From positions 5,058,724 through 5,122,723 of the forward strand of contig OY811992.1 in the NCBI GenBank assembly GCA_963681505.1: a stretch of DNA of 64,000 bases. Direction: 5' to 3'. A program made the translations under genes and the position numbers. Positions 40,136-64,000 of the stretch are shown here, piece after piece; the stretch's first letter is position 1; the number at the start of each line of letters is the position of its first letter. The notes below the pieces were generated by a model that worked only from the letters and a program-made list of their open reading frames with translations, did not search any database and was not told the DNA's origin. The stretch is from Eunapius fragilis (lineage: Eukaryota > Porifera > Demospongiae > Spongillida > Spongillidae).

Positions 40136-42290
40136 AAGAAGCTAAATGATACAGCGTTCACAGCGCTGTCTCCAAATGGAGAAAAGGTAGAAAGAAACTG
40201 GCTGATGTATTCCCCATCAACAGGATGCGTGTTTTGCTTTGTCTGCAAACAGTTTCTATAAATAGTGCAAGCAATTCCTCTAGTCTAGCAACAACAGGTT
40301 TTGATTCGTGGGATCATATTGGTTGGCTTAATGATCATGCATGAATGTTCTGTTCCACACAGAGAATCTCTTTCGAAGTATGCTATTCGCCTAGCAAAAC
40401 ACGAGACAATAGACCGCTGTATCATAGATAGTTATGCAAGGGAAAATTCATACTGGAAGGAGGTTTTGAGAAGAGTAGTTTCAGTAGTTACGTTTCTTGT
40501 CACTCGTGGACTAGCTCTTCGTGGCAGCAATGAGGTTTTTGGATCAGAGCACAACGGAAATTACCTTGGATGCTTAGAGTTGCTTTCTGAATATGATCCG
40601 TTTCTTGCACAACACATAGAGAAATATGGTAATAGGGGACGTTGCAATCCATCTTATTTATCATCTACAATATGTGAAGAGTTTGTTTTGCTCATGGCAG
40701 AGGAAGTGAGGCAAGTTATCATTAACGAGACTGCTTCAGCAAAGTAGTATTCGTTTAGCGTTGACTCAACACCAGACATCTCATATACGGACCAGCTGAC
40801 GTTTACAGTTCGCTACGTTCATGACGCTGGAATACCAACTGAGCGTTTTTTTTAATTTTGAAGAAATTCATTCCCACACTGGTTTAAATTTGTTCAACAC
40901 TATAATCGACATTCTTAAAGACTTTAGGCTTGATCTCAAAGATTGTCGAGGCCAATCGTATGACAATGCTATAGCAACATGTCAGGAAAGTATTCTGGTG
41001 TGCAGGCCAGGGTGTTGGAAGAAAATAATAAAGCGTCTTACATTCCTTGCATGGCACACTCGTTAAATCTATCAGGAGTCTCAGCAGCAGAATCTTGTGT
41101 CAACGCTGTATCATTTTTTGGATTTGTTGAAAAGTTGTATGTATTTTTCTCTGCTTCAACACATCGTTGGAATCTTTTGAGAACAGTGCTTAGTGCTGTC
41201 AATGCAGTTGAAAGATCACTTTTACCAAAACGGCTTTGTGAAACCAGGTGGTCTAGTAGATCGGATGCGCTGAAGTCCTTGTCGCATGCAGCACTATAAG
41301 GTATACCATGATGTTTTACAGCAAATTGCTGACGATCCCTTGCAAAAGTGTGATACTGACACGATCTGAAGCACTTGCAATGGCAAATATAATGGACACA
41401 CTGGAAACAGTTTTTATGCATGACAGTATTTTGGAGTGCACTGCTTCAAAGAATTCACGATCGAAAGCAGCCAGCTTCTCCAGTCCACTACCATAGAAAG
41501 AAAATGGATCTGCTATTGCTGTATTGAAGCCTCTTCTGGGATTTCTGGAGGCTCAAAGAAGCTTGCTTGATGATTATAAGGCTAGAGCAGTTACTATTAG
41601 CAAGACTCCATGCTTTAAAGAAGTGCGAGTGCGACGAGCAAAGCACGTCTTTGGAGATTCTAGTGAGCCTGATGTTGTGATGCAGAAGAGAAATTTAGAA
41701 TTGAAACGTTCTACGCTATACTTGATCGTATTGTGACCGATCTCAACAACAGAATACGTGCATATTCAGAAACGGACACTCGTTTTCTATTCTTAAGACA
41801 CCATGAACTTGAGAATTTTGATGCCGTAAAAGATTCCTTGTCTCGATTAACATCGTTCTATTCCGATGATCTTGATGCTGAAATTTTTGATGAATGGTTG
41901 CAGTGGACAGAATTTGAGAAGGCTTTATATCCAAAAGATGCATCGAGAAGGCCGGCACATGAAATGCTGTCCACTTTAAGAAAACACCATGTCGAAAGTG
42001 CCTTTCCTAACATATTCATTGCACTGCGTATATACTTATCTCTTCCGGTATCAAATTGTACTGGAGAGCGGTCATTTAGCCACCTGAAGAGAATTAAAAA
42101 TGCTCTCCGCTCGACTATGGATCAAGAACGATTATCGAGCTTAGCAATATAGAACATAGAATCTGAACTTGTTCAAGAAATTGACTATTCCAAGCTAATT
42201 GCCAACTTTGCCGAACTCAAATTACGCCGTAAACCTGCATGTTTAAAAAGTACAAGGTTGCATTACTATTATTATAAACGTAGATCATTC
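40136..42290 (+). pseudogene. hAT transposase pseudogene, ZMYM1-like
   Basis: Pieces in order: a TTF-type zinc-finger-like start (WLMYSPSTGCVFCFVCKQF, near 40199-40255), a transposase core (SVDSTPDISYTDQLTFTVRY near 40753-40812; RGQSYDNA near 40947), MAHSLNL, RWSSRSDALKSL, and the C-terminal dimerisation region (SNCTGERSFSHLKRIKNALR, about 42053-42112). It is broken by a stop at 40256, a TAG at 40745-40747 and frameshifts near 40848, 40970, 41300 and 41735. Sixty-five bp of it (about 41929-41993) are repeated at 42327-42391. Confidence 0.85.
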
Positions 42291-42569
42291 TAATAAATTT
42301 GTATAATTGTTATTATATGTTAGAGTATCCAAAAGATGCATTGAGAAGGCCGGCACATGAAATGCTGTCCACTATAAGAAAACACCATGATGATTGTGTG
42401 AAGGATTAGTTATAATTACATCTGTGGTAGTAAATTCAAATGTGACGCTTGCTGATAGCAGCGTTCCACAATTGTTAATTCAACGCTGTGTGTTGGGAGA
42501 CTTTTATTACTAAGGGGGCCCATTAAATTTACCCTGCGCCAGGCCCATTAAATGGATAATCCGGCACTG

Positions 42570-43722
42570 CTTGCCAGGTCCTTGTGTCACCAGTAGTCGC
42601 TCCAAATACCCCAGAGGTTTGGGATTTGCTCTGGCAGAAGCATCCCAAAGGTCCCCATCCTTCTCTGCCCATCTCTTCGAGTCCTCCTGTCAATCATGTG
42701 TTGCCACATGACTTTAACATTTTGTCAGTTCTCCATTCCTTCCCAAAGGTACAGCCTGTGGCCCTTCAGGGCTTCGCATTCAGCATCTACTTGATGCTGC
42801 TCAGGTCCATCTACCCACTCCTATTTGTTCCTCTTTGCGTGGTGTAGTCGACATCCTGGCCAGTGGTAGAGCTCCAGTTTCGGTTTCAAAGTTTATGGCG
42901 GGTGGTTCTCTCACTGCACTAGTGAAGAACAGGGAGGGGCGTCCATTGGACATTCGCCCCATTGTAGTTGGGGACATTGAGACGCTTAACAGGGAAGTGT
43001 CTTTGTATCATCACCAAGCCCAAAGCTTCTGATTTTTTCGTTTCCACCACTGAAGAGATATTAGCCACCTCTAACCTGCGCCAGCACACTTTGTCTAGCT
43101 AGCAAAATTGAAGATCAGCAGTTTCGGCAGCTGTTTGATCTCTCCTCTCCGGCCCATAGAGCTCGCTTATTATCAGTCTCATCACGTCATGCTGCTTCTT
43201 GACTTACTGTTATCCCCTCCCCAGGCCTTCACCTGCATCTAGAGCCTAACGAAGTTCTGGTTGCCATCAAGTGGTGGGTGGGTATGGATGTTTCCTTTGG
43301 CTCATGCTGTCCTAACCACAGGCTGGACCCGCTTGGTCACCATGCATTGACGTGCAAACAAGGGGGTGATGTGTCTTGCGTCACAACAGCCTTCGTGATG
43401 TTTTAGTGGAGTCCTGTCATAGGGCTTGCTTAGGTGGTCAGGTCGAAGTTGGAAGTGGTCTTGGTCTTGATAGGCTGCACTCTCGTCCTGCTGACGCACT
43501 TGTTAACAACTGACACCTTGGCAAACCTGCTGCCTTTGACCTCACTATCACTTCACCGCTGAACCCAACCACTTTGACTGAAGTGGGGGTGAGGTGTGGG
43601 TCTTCTGCTCTGGTTGCTGAGGCGAGAAAGCATAATGCCAATGATGCTAAGTGCACTGAGCTTGGATGGGTGTGCATTCCCCTGGCTGTGGAGTCATATG
43701 GATGCTGGGGCATGGATTAAGC
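42570..43722 (+). pseudogene. Retroelement (RT-type) pseudogene
   Basis: Fragments in shifting frames: VWDLLWQKHPKGPHPSLP, GPSGLRIQHLLDAAQVH, APVSVSKFMAGGSLTALVKN, REGRPLDIRPIVVGD, then LDPLGHHALTCKQGGD, RPADALVNN and GKPAAFDLTITSPLNP. The GPSGLR..ALVKN..RPI order is typical of an RT finger/palm start in non-LTR-like elements common in marine invertebrate genomes. Several stops and frameshifts. The exact clade is not determined. Confidence 0.6.
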
Positions 43723-46700
43723 ACAACAATCCTTCTCGAAGGTGCACGTGTATATCATCAAGCATGTGAACACTTGAGGTAACAGTGTTCTGATAGTGCA
43801 TCATTCAAAGTTTCCTACTTACTTTGGGTTGGGTACTCAGGTTGTGTCCATCCCTCCACCAAGGTAACAAAGCAAGGTTGAAATGACTGGAAGTGAGCAT
43901 GCTGGTATTAGGTACACGGAGCTTTGTAATGAAGGTAAGAAGTAGGCGGGGCTAGCTATAGGAACTAAATCTTTTGTGGGTTGGAGAAAGGGGGCGTATT
44001 ACGAAGCGCTATAAATAAGCCCACAACGTTATTCAACAGCCAATGAAATTATAAGCGGTACTGAAGTCGGCAGGGCTGTATCAACTGACAGTTATGTTAA
44101 AGGTGCAATGAATGTTGCCCATCTGCGAGGTCTCCACTTGCGAGTACAGTAGCGGCTCACACATTGCGTACAGCCTACACATTGCGAAAATAAGCCCTAT
44201 TCATTGTGGTGTTAGGCCAATGTAGTGTTCTTTGCGTGACCCAATCGATCGCTGCAACTCACCGCTAATGAGATTCATGCTGCCAGGAATCTCATAAAGG
44301 CCGACATACACTTTCCTGCAGATTTATCGTCAAATAAATACGGGTGAAAATTCAGTAAACTAAAGTTTTACGGAGTTTTTACGCATATTCATTTGAGTTG
44401 CAGGCGATAAATCGGCAGGAAGTATGTCAGCCTTTAGATGGTAGTTTAAACCGCCCACCTGTTGATCGCTTTAACCTTTAGCTAGTTTCATTCTAACAGC
44501 TTCTAAAAGTTACGCACGACCAATCTTCTAGCTGCGTTTTTATTTCTGCCGGCTTGTGCACAGTAAGTGTTGTGGGGTGTGCATTCTTTATGGCCTTCGA
44601 TTCTGCCCTTTGTATAGTCAGCGCTGTGGGGTGTGCGTGTACTGTTCTGCCTTTTGTACAGTGGAGGGGGACGCGATCATTTGCGCTTTTTCCCTAAGTT
44701 CTCTGCAGCACATTCAACGCGCAATGTGTGTATGCATTCACTCAGCTTGGGATATAGGTATCTGTAGAACATGATCCTATGATAAGATGCAGTTATTGTT
44801 TTATTGAGCTGTTATCACTTCACTTTCGCAAACAGGCCATATCACGTGCACAAGATGCACATTGCGCATACGTACATGTACTTCATGTGTGTATCTACTC
44901 AACATGCATGGTAATATATAGGTGGTTTACATATATGGGTTGTTGCAGCATCTTTTGCTCTCTGGGTGTTACATGTATAGCTGCCGGGGAAATATGCAAG
45001 CTGCCTTAATCACCATGGACATCAGTAACCATTCTATAAAAAGAAAAACGGTAATGGCACGCATGCCATTCCCGTTCAGGTGTTTTCTCCTCAGCTAAAG
45101 GGTTAAAGTACATGTTAAAAATCTGTGCGATCAACAGGTGGGCGGTTTAATTAAAACTACCACCAGGAAAGTTAATTTTGTATCAAATACTATAATACAT
45201 ATTTGAAACATTCATCTCCGCAAGCGCCTACATAATTGTATCAGATATGTGTATTTGTAACATACTAGCAAAACATATCTGCTTGCTAAGATCGATGTTT
45301 CAAATATGTTTTTTGCTATGATACAATTATACCAGTTATGATACAAATTTGAACTTTCCTGGGTGTGTACATTAAAATGGATAACATGTATTAAAATGGA
45401 TATCTTTTCATTTTGGCGGGAAACTTTTCTAAAGCTGGTTTGAGAGAAATCAGTCTCAAGTACATGCATGAATAGTCTTGAACACTCTTCGCCGACTCTC
45501 AGAAAGGTAGCGTTTCTAGAGAAACGTTTATAAAGTCATAGTTAACGAGTCTTCGAGAGCTATTAATTAAAAATCAAATACGAAGCTTTGTGCATGAAAC
45601 TTTGCTGGGCGTGCGAAACCTTTTCTGTACGGTTTTAGAGCGTTGTAGTATATAAGTAAGTACTTAATACTAATTTGAAGGGAACTGTATAGATTTTGTC
45701 CTTCCTTGCATTTGAACCATGATAAGAAACTAAGAACAGCGATTTTGAGGTAGTGCTAGTGCTGGGCGTATAGCTGTAGTTGTAGTTCATTTTAACGTGG
45801 TCTGAATATTTCATAGTCTAGTGCATTCATTTTTACACGGAACTGGGCTATGGACTAAGCCAGGGAGTCCTGCTATAAGATGTAAAAAAAAAAATTTGTG
45901 TTTTATTCAATCTATAGGGACACGCCACGGGATTGCATACTATTAATGAGCATTTCATACTCATTTTGCGAGGGAATTGGGCTATGGACTAAACCAGGAC
46001 TAAGCCAAGGAGTTGCCGGTACACTAATAATTTCCTTTACCATCTTAGGGACACTACCCTTATTGTTATTTGTGGGGCTTAGGCTTATTGATATACCAGT
46101 AGTCATAAAAAGTGTCAATTTTATGTAGATGAGCAGCAGTGGACACCGAAAAGTGAGGTTCAATTCTAAGAAATATACAAGAGGCATAAAAAAACACAAG
46201 GGTCCTACAGTTACTAATGCTGAGTTGAACGTGTCACTGCCTATCGCTGTGTATGCTGATGCGCCAGTTCCTACTACCTTTTTTAACACAAGTGATGACA
46301 GACATAGCCAGCAGAATATCTTAAGGCATTGGCTTCAACCATGCACTGTCACAGACAGCACGTTGATTTCAAACTGCTTATGGATGAGTGAATGAAATAA
46401 CAGGTCTGTCAAATGCTGGAAAAGAATGGGTGTGGAGCTGGTTTGTGAATGATATGTCTAAAAATGTTACCTATTTCTTGACGAATGTTTCAGACGAACG
46501 CAATGCAATCCCCATGACTTGTCTTTTTTGGGACACCGACCACTGGGGGTTTTAGTACCTTACGAAGACTTGCAACCAGAATCCAGATCCTCCGTAAATG
46601 CAGAAAGGGATGGCTGGCTGTCCTCTCTTTCACACCACTCTTTTAAGTTTACATGCAGCAGCTGTTCGAGCTTCGGTAGTGACTGGTGCCTCCGTTTTAA

Positions 46701-47390
46701 AGGACGCATCTGTTAAAACTTTGTCTATTGCCTCAAGCAATAAAAGCTTGCTACCTATAAATTAATGCATCAAAGGGTTATATACTTACCATCAGAACCA
46801 CGATCACTACATGTAGCACGTGATGAACTGCTTTCGGCCGTTAACCTAACTTACGCTTTGTTCCCGCCCATAACACAGACGGACCTGTTAATTGGCGTGC
46901 ACGTGCGCCGTTTCCACTCCCTGTCTAAATAATCTGTTAGGCGTCTTACACCAGAGATATTATCTCTGCTTACACTATGCAACTATACCCTAGGCGATGT
47001 TTTTGCATAAATAAATTTTAGCTCGTAATGTAGCTAAACATCTGAACATGTAGGAATAGAGCAGATAATAAGGTGAAATGACTGTGTAATTTATATGATT
47101 GCAGATTGGCTGTACAATGTGATTTTATTAAAATACTTTTTCAGATTTAATGTGCACACATACAATAATAATGGCAAGATGTACTCCTAATTCAACCATG
47201 TACTGAAAGTTTTAAAAAAAAAAAAAATTTGGATTTTTGCACTCTATTTGAAAATAGTAGCCTGAGGTGAAGGTGATCTGAACAATTCTAGCTGTCATGG
47301 AGATATTATGCCTCTTATATACAACACATGACTAATACCATTACATTCTATTCAATCGTCATGAGTATGCCTATTTTCTCCACATTGCAG
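43723..47390. other. Gene-free stretch with transposon relic
   Basis: No intact gene. The part 45380-46935 shares short blocks, on the opposite strand, with the 1.17-kb element at 11073-12244: CTGGGCTATGGACTAAGCCA at about 45845, GGGCGTGCGAAA near 45607, and CTGTTAATTGGCGTGCACGT near 46886. Between these is an open frame (46129-46395, MSSSGHRKVRFNSKKYTRG) without recognised homology. It may be a decayed larger relative of that element. Confidence 0.45.
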
Positions 47391-48699
47391 CTCAGCAGGA
47401 CCAGCGAGTAGCAGCATATGATATGAGTGTCCTACAGCTATCACAAACAGCTTCGGTGAATGGTAATGATATCAGTTCATTTGAGCCAGTGATTTGGTAC
47501 CTTTGTAGGGTTTCCTCCCCTTAATAAATGGTGGGATATTGATGCTATATATTTAAATGAGCACGTGTATTTAGAAACAAAACTGCATGTTATATGGACA
47601 GTACGTTAACATACAAACATACTTCATTTTGATATGCCACGTAATTCAAAAAATTCATTGTACCTTTATGCATATGTTTGTGTAATGTTATAAGCAGGCT
47701 AACAGTGCACATTGCCTGAGTTAAAGAATTACTCTTGCTATCTAACTTTCAGTAAAACACAATGTGCTCAAGGATAATTGTGGCTGTGGACAGTGCACCT
47801 TCATGGAGCTGATAACTAATGGATGTCCTAAGCCACTTCGATCAGAATTTTTGTACCTCGACCATTGCTCACTCACTCAGAATGAAAAAGATATTTTAGT
47901 ATTAAAACTTCATAAAGATGCTGAGGTTATTAATACAGACTATCGTGCTGTGGTTTGTCAGTTTAAAGCTTGGATCAATGAAAACCTTTCTATTAATAGT
48001 TACAGGGAGCTCCTTTCAGGAATGGGTGGTTCTATTAAGAAAAATGTACCTTTTCTAAGAGACAGATGGAAAGATATAAAATATGCTGATCACAATGACT
48101 GTTCTGCACTACTCTCTGAATATCATTCATGGTTTAATTGCTCTATTTTAGAGCAAGTATTAAACGATGCTAAAACAATTGGGAAGGATCCAACAAAGGT
48201 TTTATTTAGCCTAAAGTCCTACACAGAGAAGATGATTGAATATTGCAAACGTAACATCTTTGAATGCTCACCACCATCAGATATGTCATCTACGAAGGGA
48301 ACCACTTACTGTGTATTTAAACTGATGGATGTGAAACTGTTCACTGCGGATGAAATTCGACTGCTCACTGCTAAAATAATGACCCTGTGTAATGTAAAAG
48401 AGTATTCATTGCAGTTGTGCACCTTTACTGAAGGATGTGTGGAGCTGGTATATTCCACACCGCTCTGTATATATGCTGAACTGTTCCCTTTCAATGAAGA
48501 CCACTGCATATATCTTACCACTCTTGGTGTGACAGAGATCACAACAAAGGACTACCACTATAAGCTGGAACATGTAAGTAACACCTTGCATGGGTGTGCA
48601 TGTAGATCACCACATATTGCAATAAAGCATTCATATATTAATGTATACAGTATTGAACAGGCAAAGCAATATATCAGCGACATACGTAGTAGAGTCTAG
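47391..48699 (+). CDS. Unrecognised cysteine-containing protein, 5' partial, two exons seen
   Basis: Exons 47391-47462 (QQDQRVAAYDMSVLQLSQTA) and 47753-48699 join in phase across a GT-AG intron and run to TAG, about 339 residues. The first exon follows an acceptor (CATTGCAG), so the start lies upstream and was not found. The second exon opens with CGCGQC, a C-x-C-x2-C cluster, then mixed alpha/beta-like sequence (FLRDRWKDIKYADHNDCSAL) and a C-terminal half with VTEITTKDYHYKLEHV. Soluble, no membrane segment. I recall similar uncharacterised proteins from sponges and cnidarians but can assign no function. A polyadenylation-like AATAAA follows at about 48852. Confidence 0.6.
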
Positions 48700-49489
48700 T
48701 GTTTTCAAATGTAACTGTACCTTGTCCTGATGCTATACCAAATGGATACTTTTTGAATATGGTTTCTAGTATCCACTGAATAAGCGTTACCCAAATCTAA
48801 ATTTTTTGTTTTGTGAACTTCATAACACCAGACACTAAGCTTAAGGCTGTAAATAAATCTTTTAATTGGCAATGGATACTGCATTATAGTTACCTACTCA
48901 CCCACATATCTGATAGTATACCATTTCTGGAGTTTCAAAGGGTCTTATAACGATATTCACTGGTGGAGGTGTGCCCCCTTCCGTGATAAGGACCAGATAC
49001 TTTTTAAAGCCTATCCTTTGACAACATACATATATTGATATTATTCCAGAGAAAAAGGCTGCTGCTGTTGCATTTTGTTTTTCAATCGTTTTACAACCTA
49101 CATAAATATAACGCCCACACAACCCTATGTAATTGACGTCATTAAGTATGTCTACTTTTGGTGGTACAACTACAGCTGTATCTAATATAGTTGTCCAGCT
49201 GTATTATCCAGAAGACGTCTGGGAACGGATCAGTCATTCAGACCTGCTGTGCATAAGTAGTTGAAGACATTTAAACAAGTGTTTTGTGTATTGATTCAGT
49301 GTGTTGCGCCTTACATTATAGTTCCGTTTGAGTAAAGGACTAAAGTGTTACACTGGTAGCAGAGAATGGAGCCTCAGCGACATATTAGCATGCCGAGTTG
49401 TTTTTGCTTTCTCCACCAATCCATCGGATCATCTTTTCTAAAATTAATTCAGCCTCCTTAAGATATCTCTAAAATTCGTCTTCAATGTT
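48700..49489. other. Gene-free stretch downstream of the 47391 gene
   Basis: 3' flank with AATAAA near 48852, then unique AT-rich DNA. Nothing else recognised. Confidence 0.4.
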
Positions 49490-51410
49490 ATCATAATTTA
49501 CTTCACAGTCTTCACCAGGACATTCATCTTTATGTCCAAACAGAATATCAAATTCATCCTCTTGTGGAGTAACTGCTGCTTTCTTTGCTGGAGGCTCAAC
49601 AGCCTCATCCTCTTCATCCTCCTCCACAACATTCATCATTTCAGTTTGCAATTGACTTGCTTATTAGTGCGGTTTAGCCAAGACAAACATTTATGTCCTA
49701 GATGAGTTATAGCTCCCATTCCCAATAGGAGGTCAGCTGAATCCCAACGTTTCAGCATGTCCTGCAGTATAAATCCCCTGACTTCTTGTACAATTTTTGG
49801 AAGATTGTTTCAATGGGTCCCTAACTGGTGGCATCATACATTGCAGTCCATCCACATGCGTTGAAATATATTGAGAAACACATCCTAAAATAGGATACTT
49901 TTCTCCCTGCAGAAGTCTGTTGCAATTGAAATGGCTTTAAGAGTGCACACAACTTTTCAGCAGCCAGCCATTGTTCAGGAGATGGGACTAAATGAGCATA
50001 TTTGCTCTCTGCCAATACATGAGTAATGTGCTTCTGAAGCAATACACATCGTTGTAACATATAAAATGTGGAGTTCCATCTTGTGCAGATGTCCTTGATA
50101 AGTTTAAGGCTGTGTCTATGTGGGAGGACTGGATCATCTACATGTAAGGAGTGATCAGTCTCTGCATCTTCAGACTGAGTAGCATCTATGGTGTGATCAG
50201 AATCATCTTCAGACTGAGTACCACCATCATCCTGTGGCTTGTCAAGCAAACAAGCTAAATCAGTCCCTTATAAGCACATCCAATAGCATTGAGCTGTTGT
50301 TGATGGTGCATGAAATCGTCCTGAACAACTCAATGAGGCTGAAGGGCAGTTTATCGCCTATCCTTTAAAACCCCAACTCTATTCATTAAAAACATGAATA
50401 CTGCCAAAGACTTATTAATTTAAAAAACAATCAAACAGATGAGGTTGGGGCCTGATGAAAAGGCAAAAAACAACCTGCATTAATGCAAACTTGCACAATG
50501 AACAGTAATATGATGTCTGACTGCGGTGTTATGATAGCACCAAACACACATGCGTTGACCCTCCATAAACTTGGTGATGAGGTGTGGTCCAGGGAGCTGG
50601 CGCTCAGGCCCCAAGGTGTCCAAATTACAGCGTTTGCGTTGACCACGCTCATCTTCTGTCACTGAGCGTTGATGGTTGAGGGAACGTGCAGCAAACAGTT
50701 GTATCACTTTCAAACGAAAGACCTTGTGTGTCAGTTGAGTAGTGGAATGGGTGGCATTGTTGTAAATGAGAGCATTGGCTAAAAGAACATCAATGCCATA
50801 GTAAAACAGTGACATGTACCAGCACTTCTTGTGTGTTAGATATGAACCAGGCCTCGTTCATAACCATGACTATGTGTGCTCGTTTCAGGTTCTTCATCCT
50901 CACTGCTGCTCTCTTCATCACTATTGGCATCAAATTCGCCATCAGAACTGTGTACAAGACTTCTTCATCATCAGTCCACTCTTCTGAATCTGATAGTTTT
51001 GCCATTTAAAAAAAAAAATTATTCATGCTTGCGCTATTCATGTTTAAGCAAGTACATCAAATCAAAATATACATGAATGGGGCTTTAAAGGATAAGTGAA
51101 TCAAAGTGCATTGATTAACCATTACAGCAGCTAGCTATAAAGATGCATCAGTAATACCTCTAAGAAATTTATGATAGAAAGTTGCATCTTGTGGCAAGAG
51201 CATCTAACTTGTTCTTCACTTACGCCTTCTTCAATAAGTTGCCTTATTGCTGCAACAAAATTTGCTCCTTGATCAGTGGCAATTGCATCCAGGCAATTCT
51301 CAAGCATAAATTCAGTGTTAACCATATCCTTAACAACTGAAGAAATCTCTTCTGCTATATGTGAATCATGTGTATTGGAATGAATTATAATCAGGCTAGT
51401 TTTCATACCC
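49490..51410 (-). pseudogene. hAT transposase pseudogene (ZBED-like)
   Basis: On the - strand, from high to low coordinates: DAIATDQGANFVAAIRQLIE and RCSCHKMQLSI (about 51300-51160), then KLIKDICTRWNSTFYMLQRC and SPEQWLAAEKLCALLKPF (about 50110-49925), then an acidic stretch (EEDEEDEAVEPPAKKAA, about 49640-49560). This is the hAT transposase core order; the dimerisation end is lost. It is split by a piggyBac remnant at 50352-51098 and contains stops and shifts. Confidence 0.75.
50352..51098 (-). mobile_element. Internally deleted piggyBac-like element, nested in hAT
   Basis: - strand frame 51005-50790 begins MAKLSDSEEWTDDEEV, an acidic piggyBac-like N-terminus. Frame 50815-50480 reads MSLFYYGIDVLLANALIYNN, LGPERQLPGPHLI and MCVWCYHN, the C-terminal part with its Cys-rich end. 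The central DDE catalytic region is missing. TATCCTTTAAAACCCCA near 50356 and its inverted match TGGGGCTTTAAAGGATA near 51077 look like terminal repeats. A TTAA target site was not clear on both sides. Confidence 0.65.
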
Positions 51411-51584
51411 AGATTTAGAGCCTTTCTTGACTTTATTTCCAGTGGTGTTTATGTGATACCTCATAGAACAAAGACTACTGAACTTATTGATGTTTCAAAC
51501 ATCAATAAGTTCAGTAGTCTTTGTTCTATGAGGTATCACATAAACACCACTGGAAATAAAGTCAAGAAAGGCTCTAAATCTGGG
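51408..51584. repeat. 177-bp near-perfect palindrome
   Basis: Arms of about 87 bp: CCCAGATTTAGAGCCTTTCT ... AACTTATTGATGTTT, a short centre, then AAACATCAATAAGTT ... AGAAAGGCTCTAAATCTGGG. No mismatch noticed outside the centre. It joins the hAT pseudogene to the 5' flank of the second ligase gene. Confidence 0.95.
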
Positions 51585-51792
51585 CTGTCCATTAAGGCAG
51601 GTGCTCCGTGTGTGTGAGTGTGTATGTGTTCAAATGTGTGCAAGTTTGTGTATGTGTATGTAATGGGATGTGTGTGTGTGTGCATGTGTGTTTTGTGTGT
51701 ATGTAGTGTGTGTGTGTGCGTGTGTGTGCATGTATGTGTGTATTTATATGTGGTTTGTGTGTTGTGTATTTGTGTACGCATAATGTGTTTAT

Positions 51793-51833
<41 letters not shown>

Positions 51834-51848
51834 CCACTCTGCTGGCAG

Positions 51849-63579
<11,731 letters not shown>

Positions 63580-63584
63580 GTACG

Positions 63585-64000
63585 TGTGTTGTGTTGTAGG
63601 CATGGTGTGTTGTAGGCATGGTGTGTTGTAGGCATGGTGTGTTGTAGGCATGGTGTGTTGTAGGCATGGTGTGTTGTAGGCATGGTGTGTTGTAGGCATG
63701 GTGTGTTGTAGGCATGGTGTGTTGTAGGCATGGTGTGTTGTAGGCATGTTGTGTTGTAGGCATGGTGTGTTGTAGGCATGGTGTGTTGTAGGCATGGTGT
63801 GTTGTAGGCATGGTGTGTTGTAGGCATGGTGTGTTGTAGGCATGGTGTGTTGTAGGCATGGTGTGTTGTAGGCATGGTGTGTTGTAGGCATGGTGTGTTG
63901 TAGGCATGGTGTGTTGTAGGCATGGTGTGTTGTAGGCATGGTGTGTTGTAGGCATGGTGTGTTGTAGGCATGGTGTGTTGTAGGCATGGTGTGTTGTAGG
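63585..64000. repeat. 16-bp minisatellite running off the window
   Basis: About 25 copies of GTAGGCATGGTGTGTT, starting a few bases after the donor of exon 63506-63579. The window ends inside it. His-Ala-Tyr-Asn-Thr-Pro frames on the - strand are repeat products. Confidence 0.97.

Overview
The window looks like nuclear DNA of an intron-rich metazoan, most likely a marine invertebrate and possibly a sponge. That guess rests on the mix of families (NEDD4-type ligase, EMI/FBXO5-type F-box proteins, BEN domain, ZMYM-like hAT, DIRS-like RT, Ty3/Gypsy), short GT-AG introns and very heavy micro- and minisatellite content; no species can be proved from the sequence. Nothing prokaryotic, no rRNA and no convincing tRNA was seen.

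Layout. (1) 1-6727, + strand: a NEDD4-like HECT E3 ubiquitin ligase whose 5' end lies outside the window. I can join 21 exons into one continuous frame with four WW domains and a complete HECT domain. (2) 6890-18104: four tandem segmental units, each carrying on the - strand a small gene with an F-box, a D-box-like motif, a zinc-binding region and an LRRL-type tail. This is the domain order of EMI1/EMI2 (FBXO5/FBXO43), inhibitors of the APC/C. Copy B (10511-12538) keeps all eight zinc ligands; A has lost two, C and D are frameshifted, and D is cut by a transposon. (3) 18105-26876: an 8.8-kb insertion with terminal inverted repeats and an 8-bp target duplication inside copy D. It holds a RecQ-helicase fragment, 3 kb of higher-order satellite, a broken BEN-domain gene, a second satellite and an RT/RNase H relic. 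(4) 26877-35003: fold-back repeats, G-runs and long gene-free DNA bounded by 255-bp inverted repeats. (5) 35204-36610: an intact, unrecognised 468-aa intronless ORF. (6) 36690-39682: two oppositely oriented HECT pseudogene fragments, minisatellites and a fifth EMI-like fragment. (7) 40136-51584: degraded transposons (hAT, RT element, hAT with nested piggyBac), an unrecognised two-exon gene at 47391-48699, and a 177-bp palindrome. (8) 51849-64000, + strand: a second NEDD4-like gene, running off the window end. One intron carries a complete Ty3/Gypsy retrotransposon with two identical 132-bp LTRs, so it is young.

How it fits together. The two ligase genes share intron positions and phases through the HECT domain and are nearly identical in places, so they are a local duplication; the EMI-like array sits just downstream of the first. 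Both families belong to ubiquitin-dependent control, but their adjacency is best read as one repeat-driven, duplicating locus rather than an operon-like unit. Notable themes are minisatellites that begin at 5' splice sites, coding minisatellites between WW domains, and several palindromic junctions (which could also be assembly artefacts).
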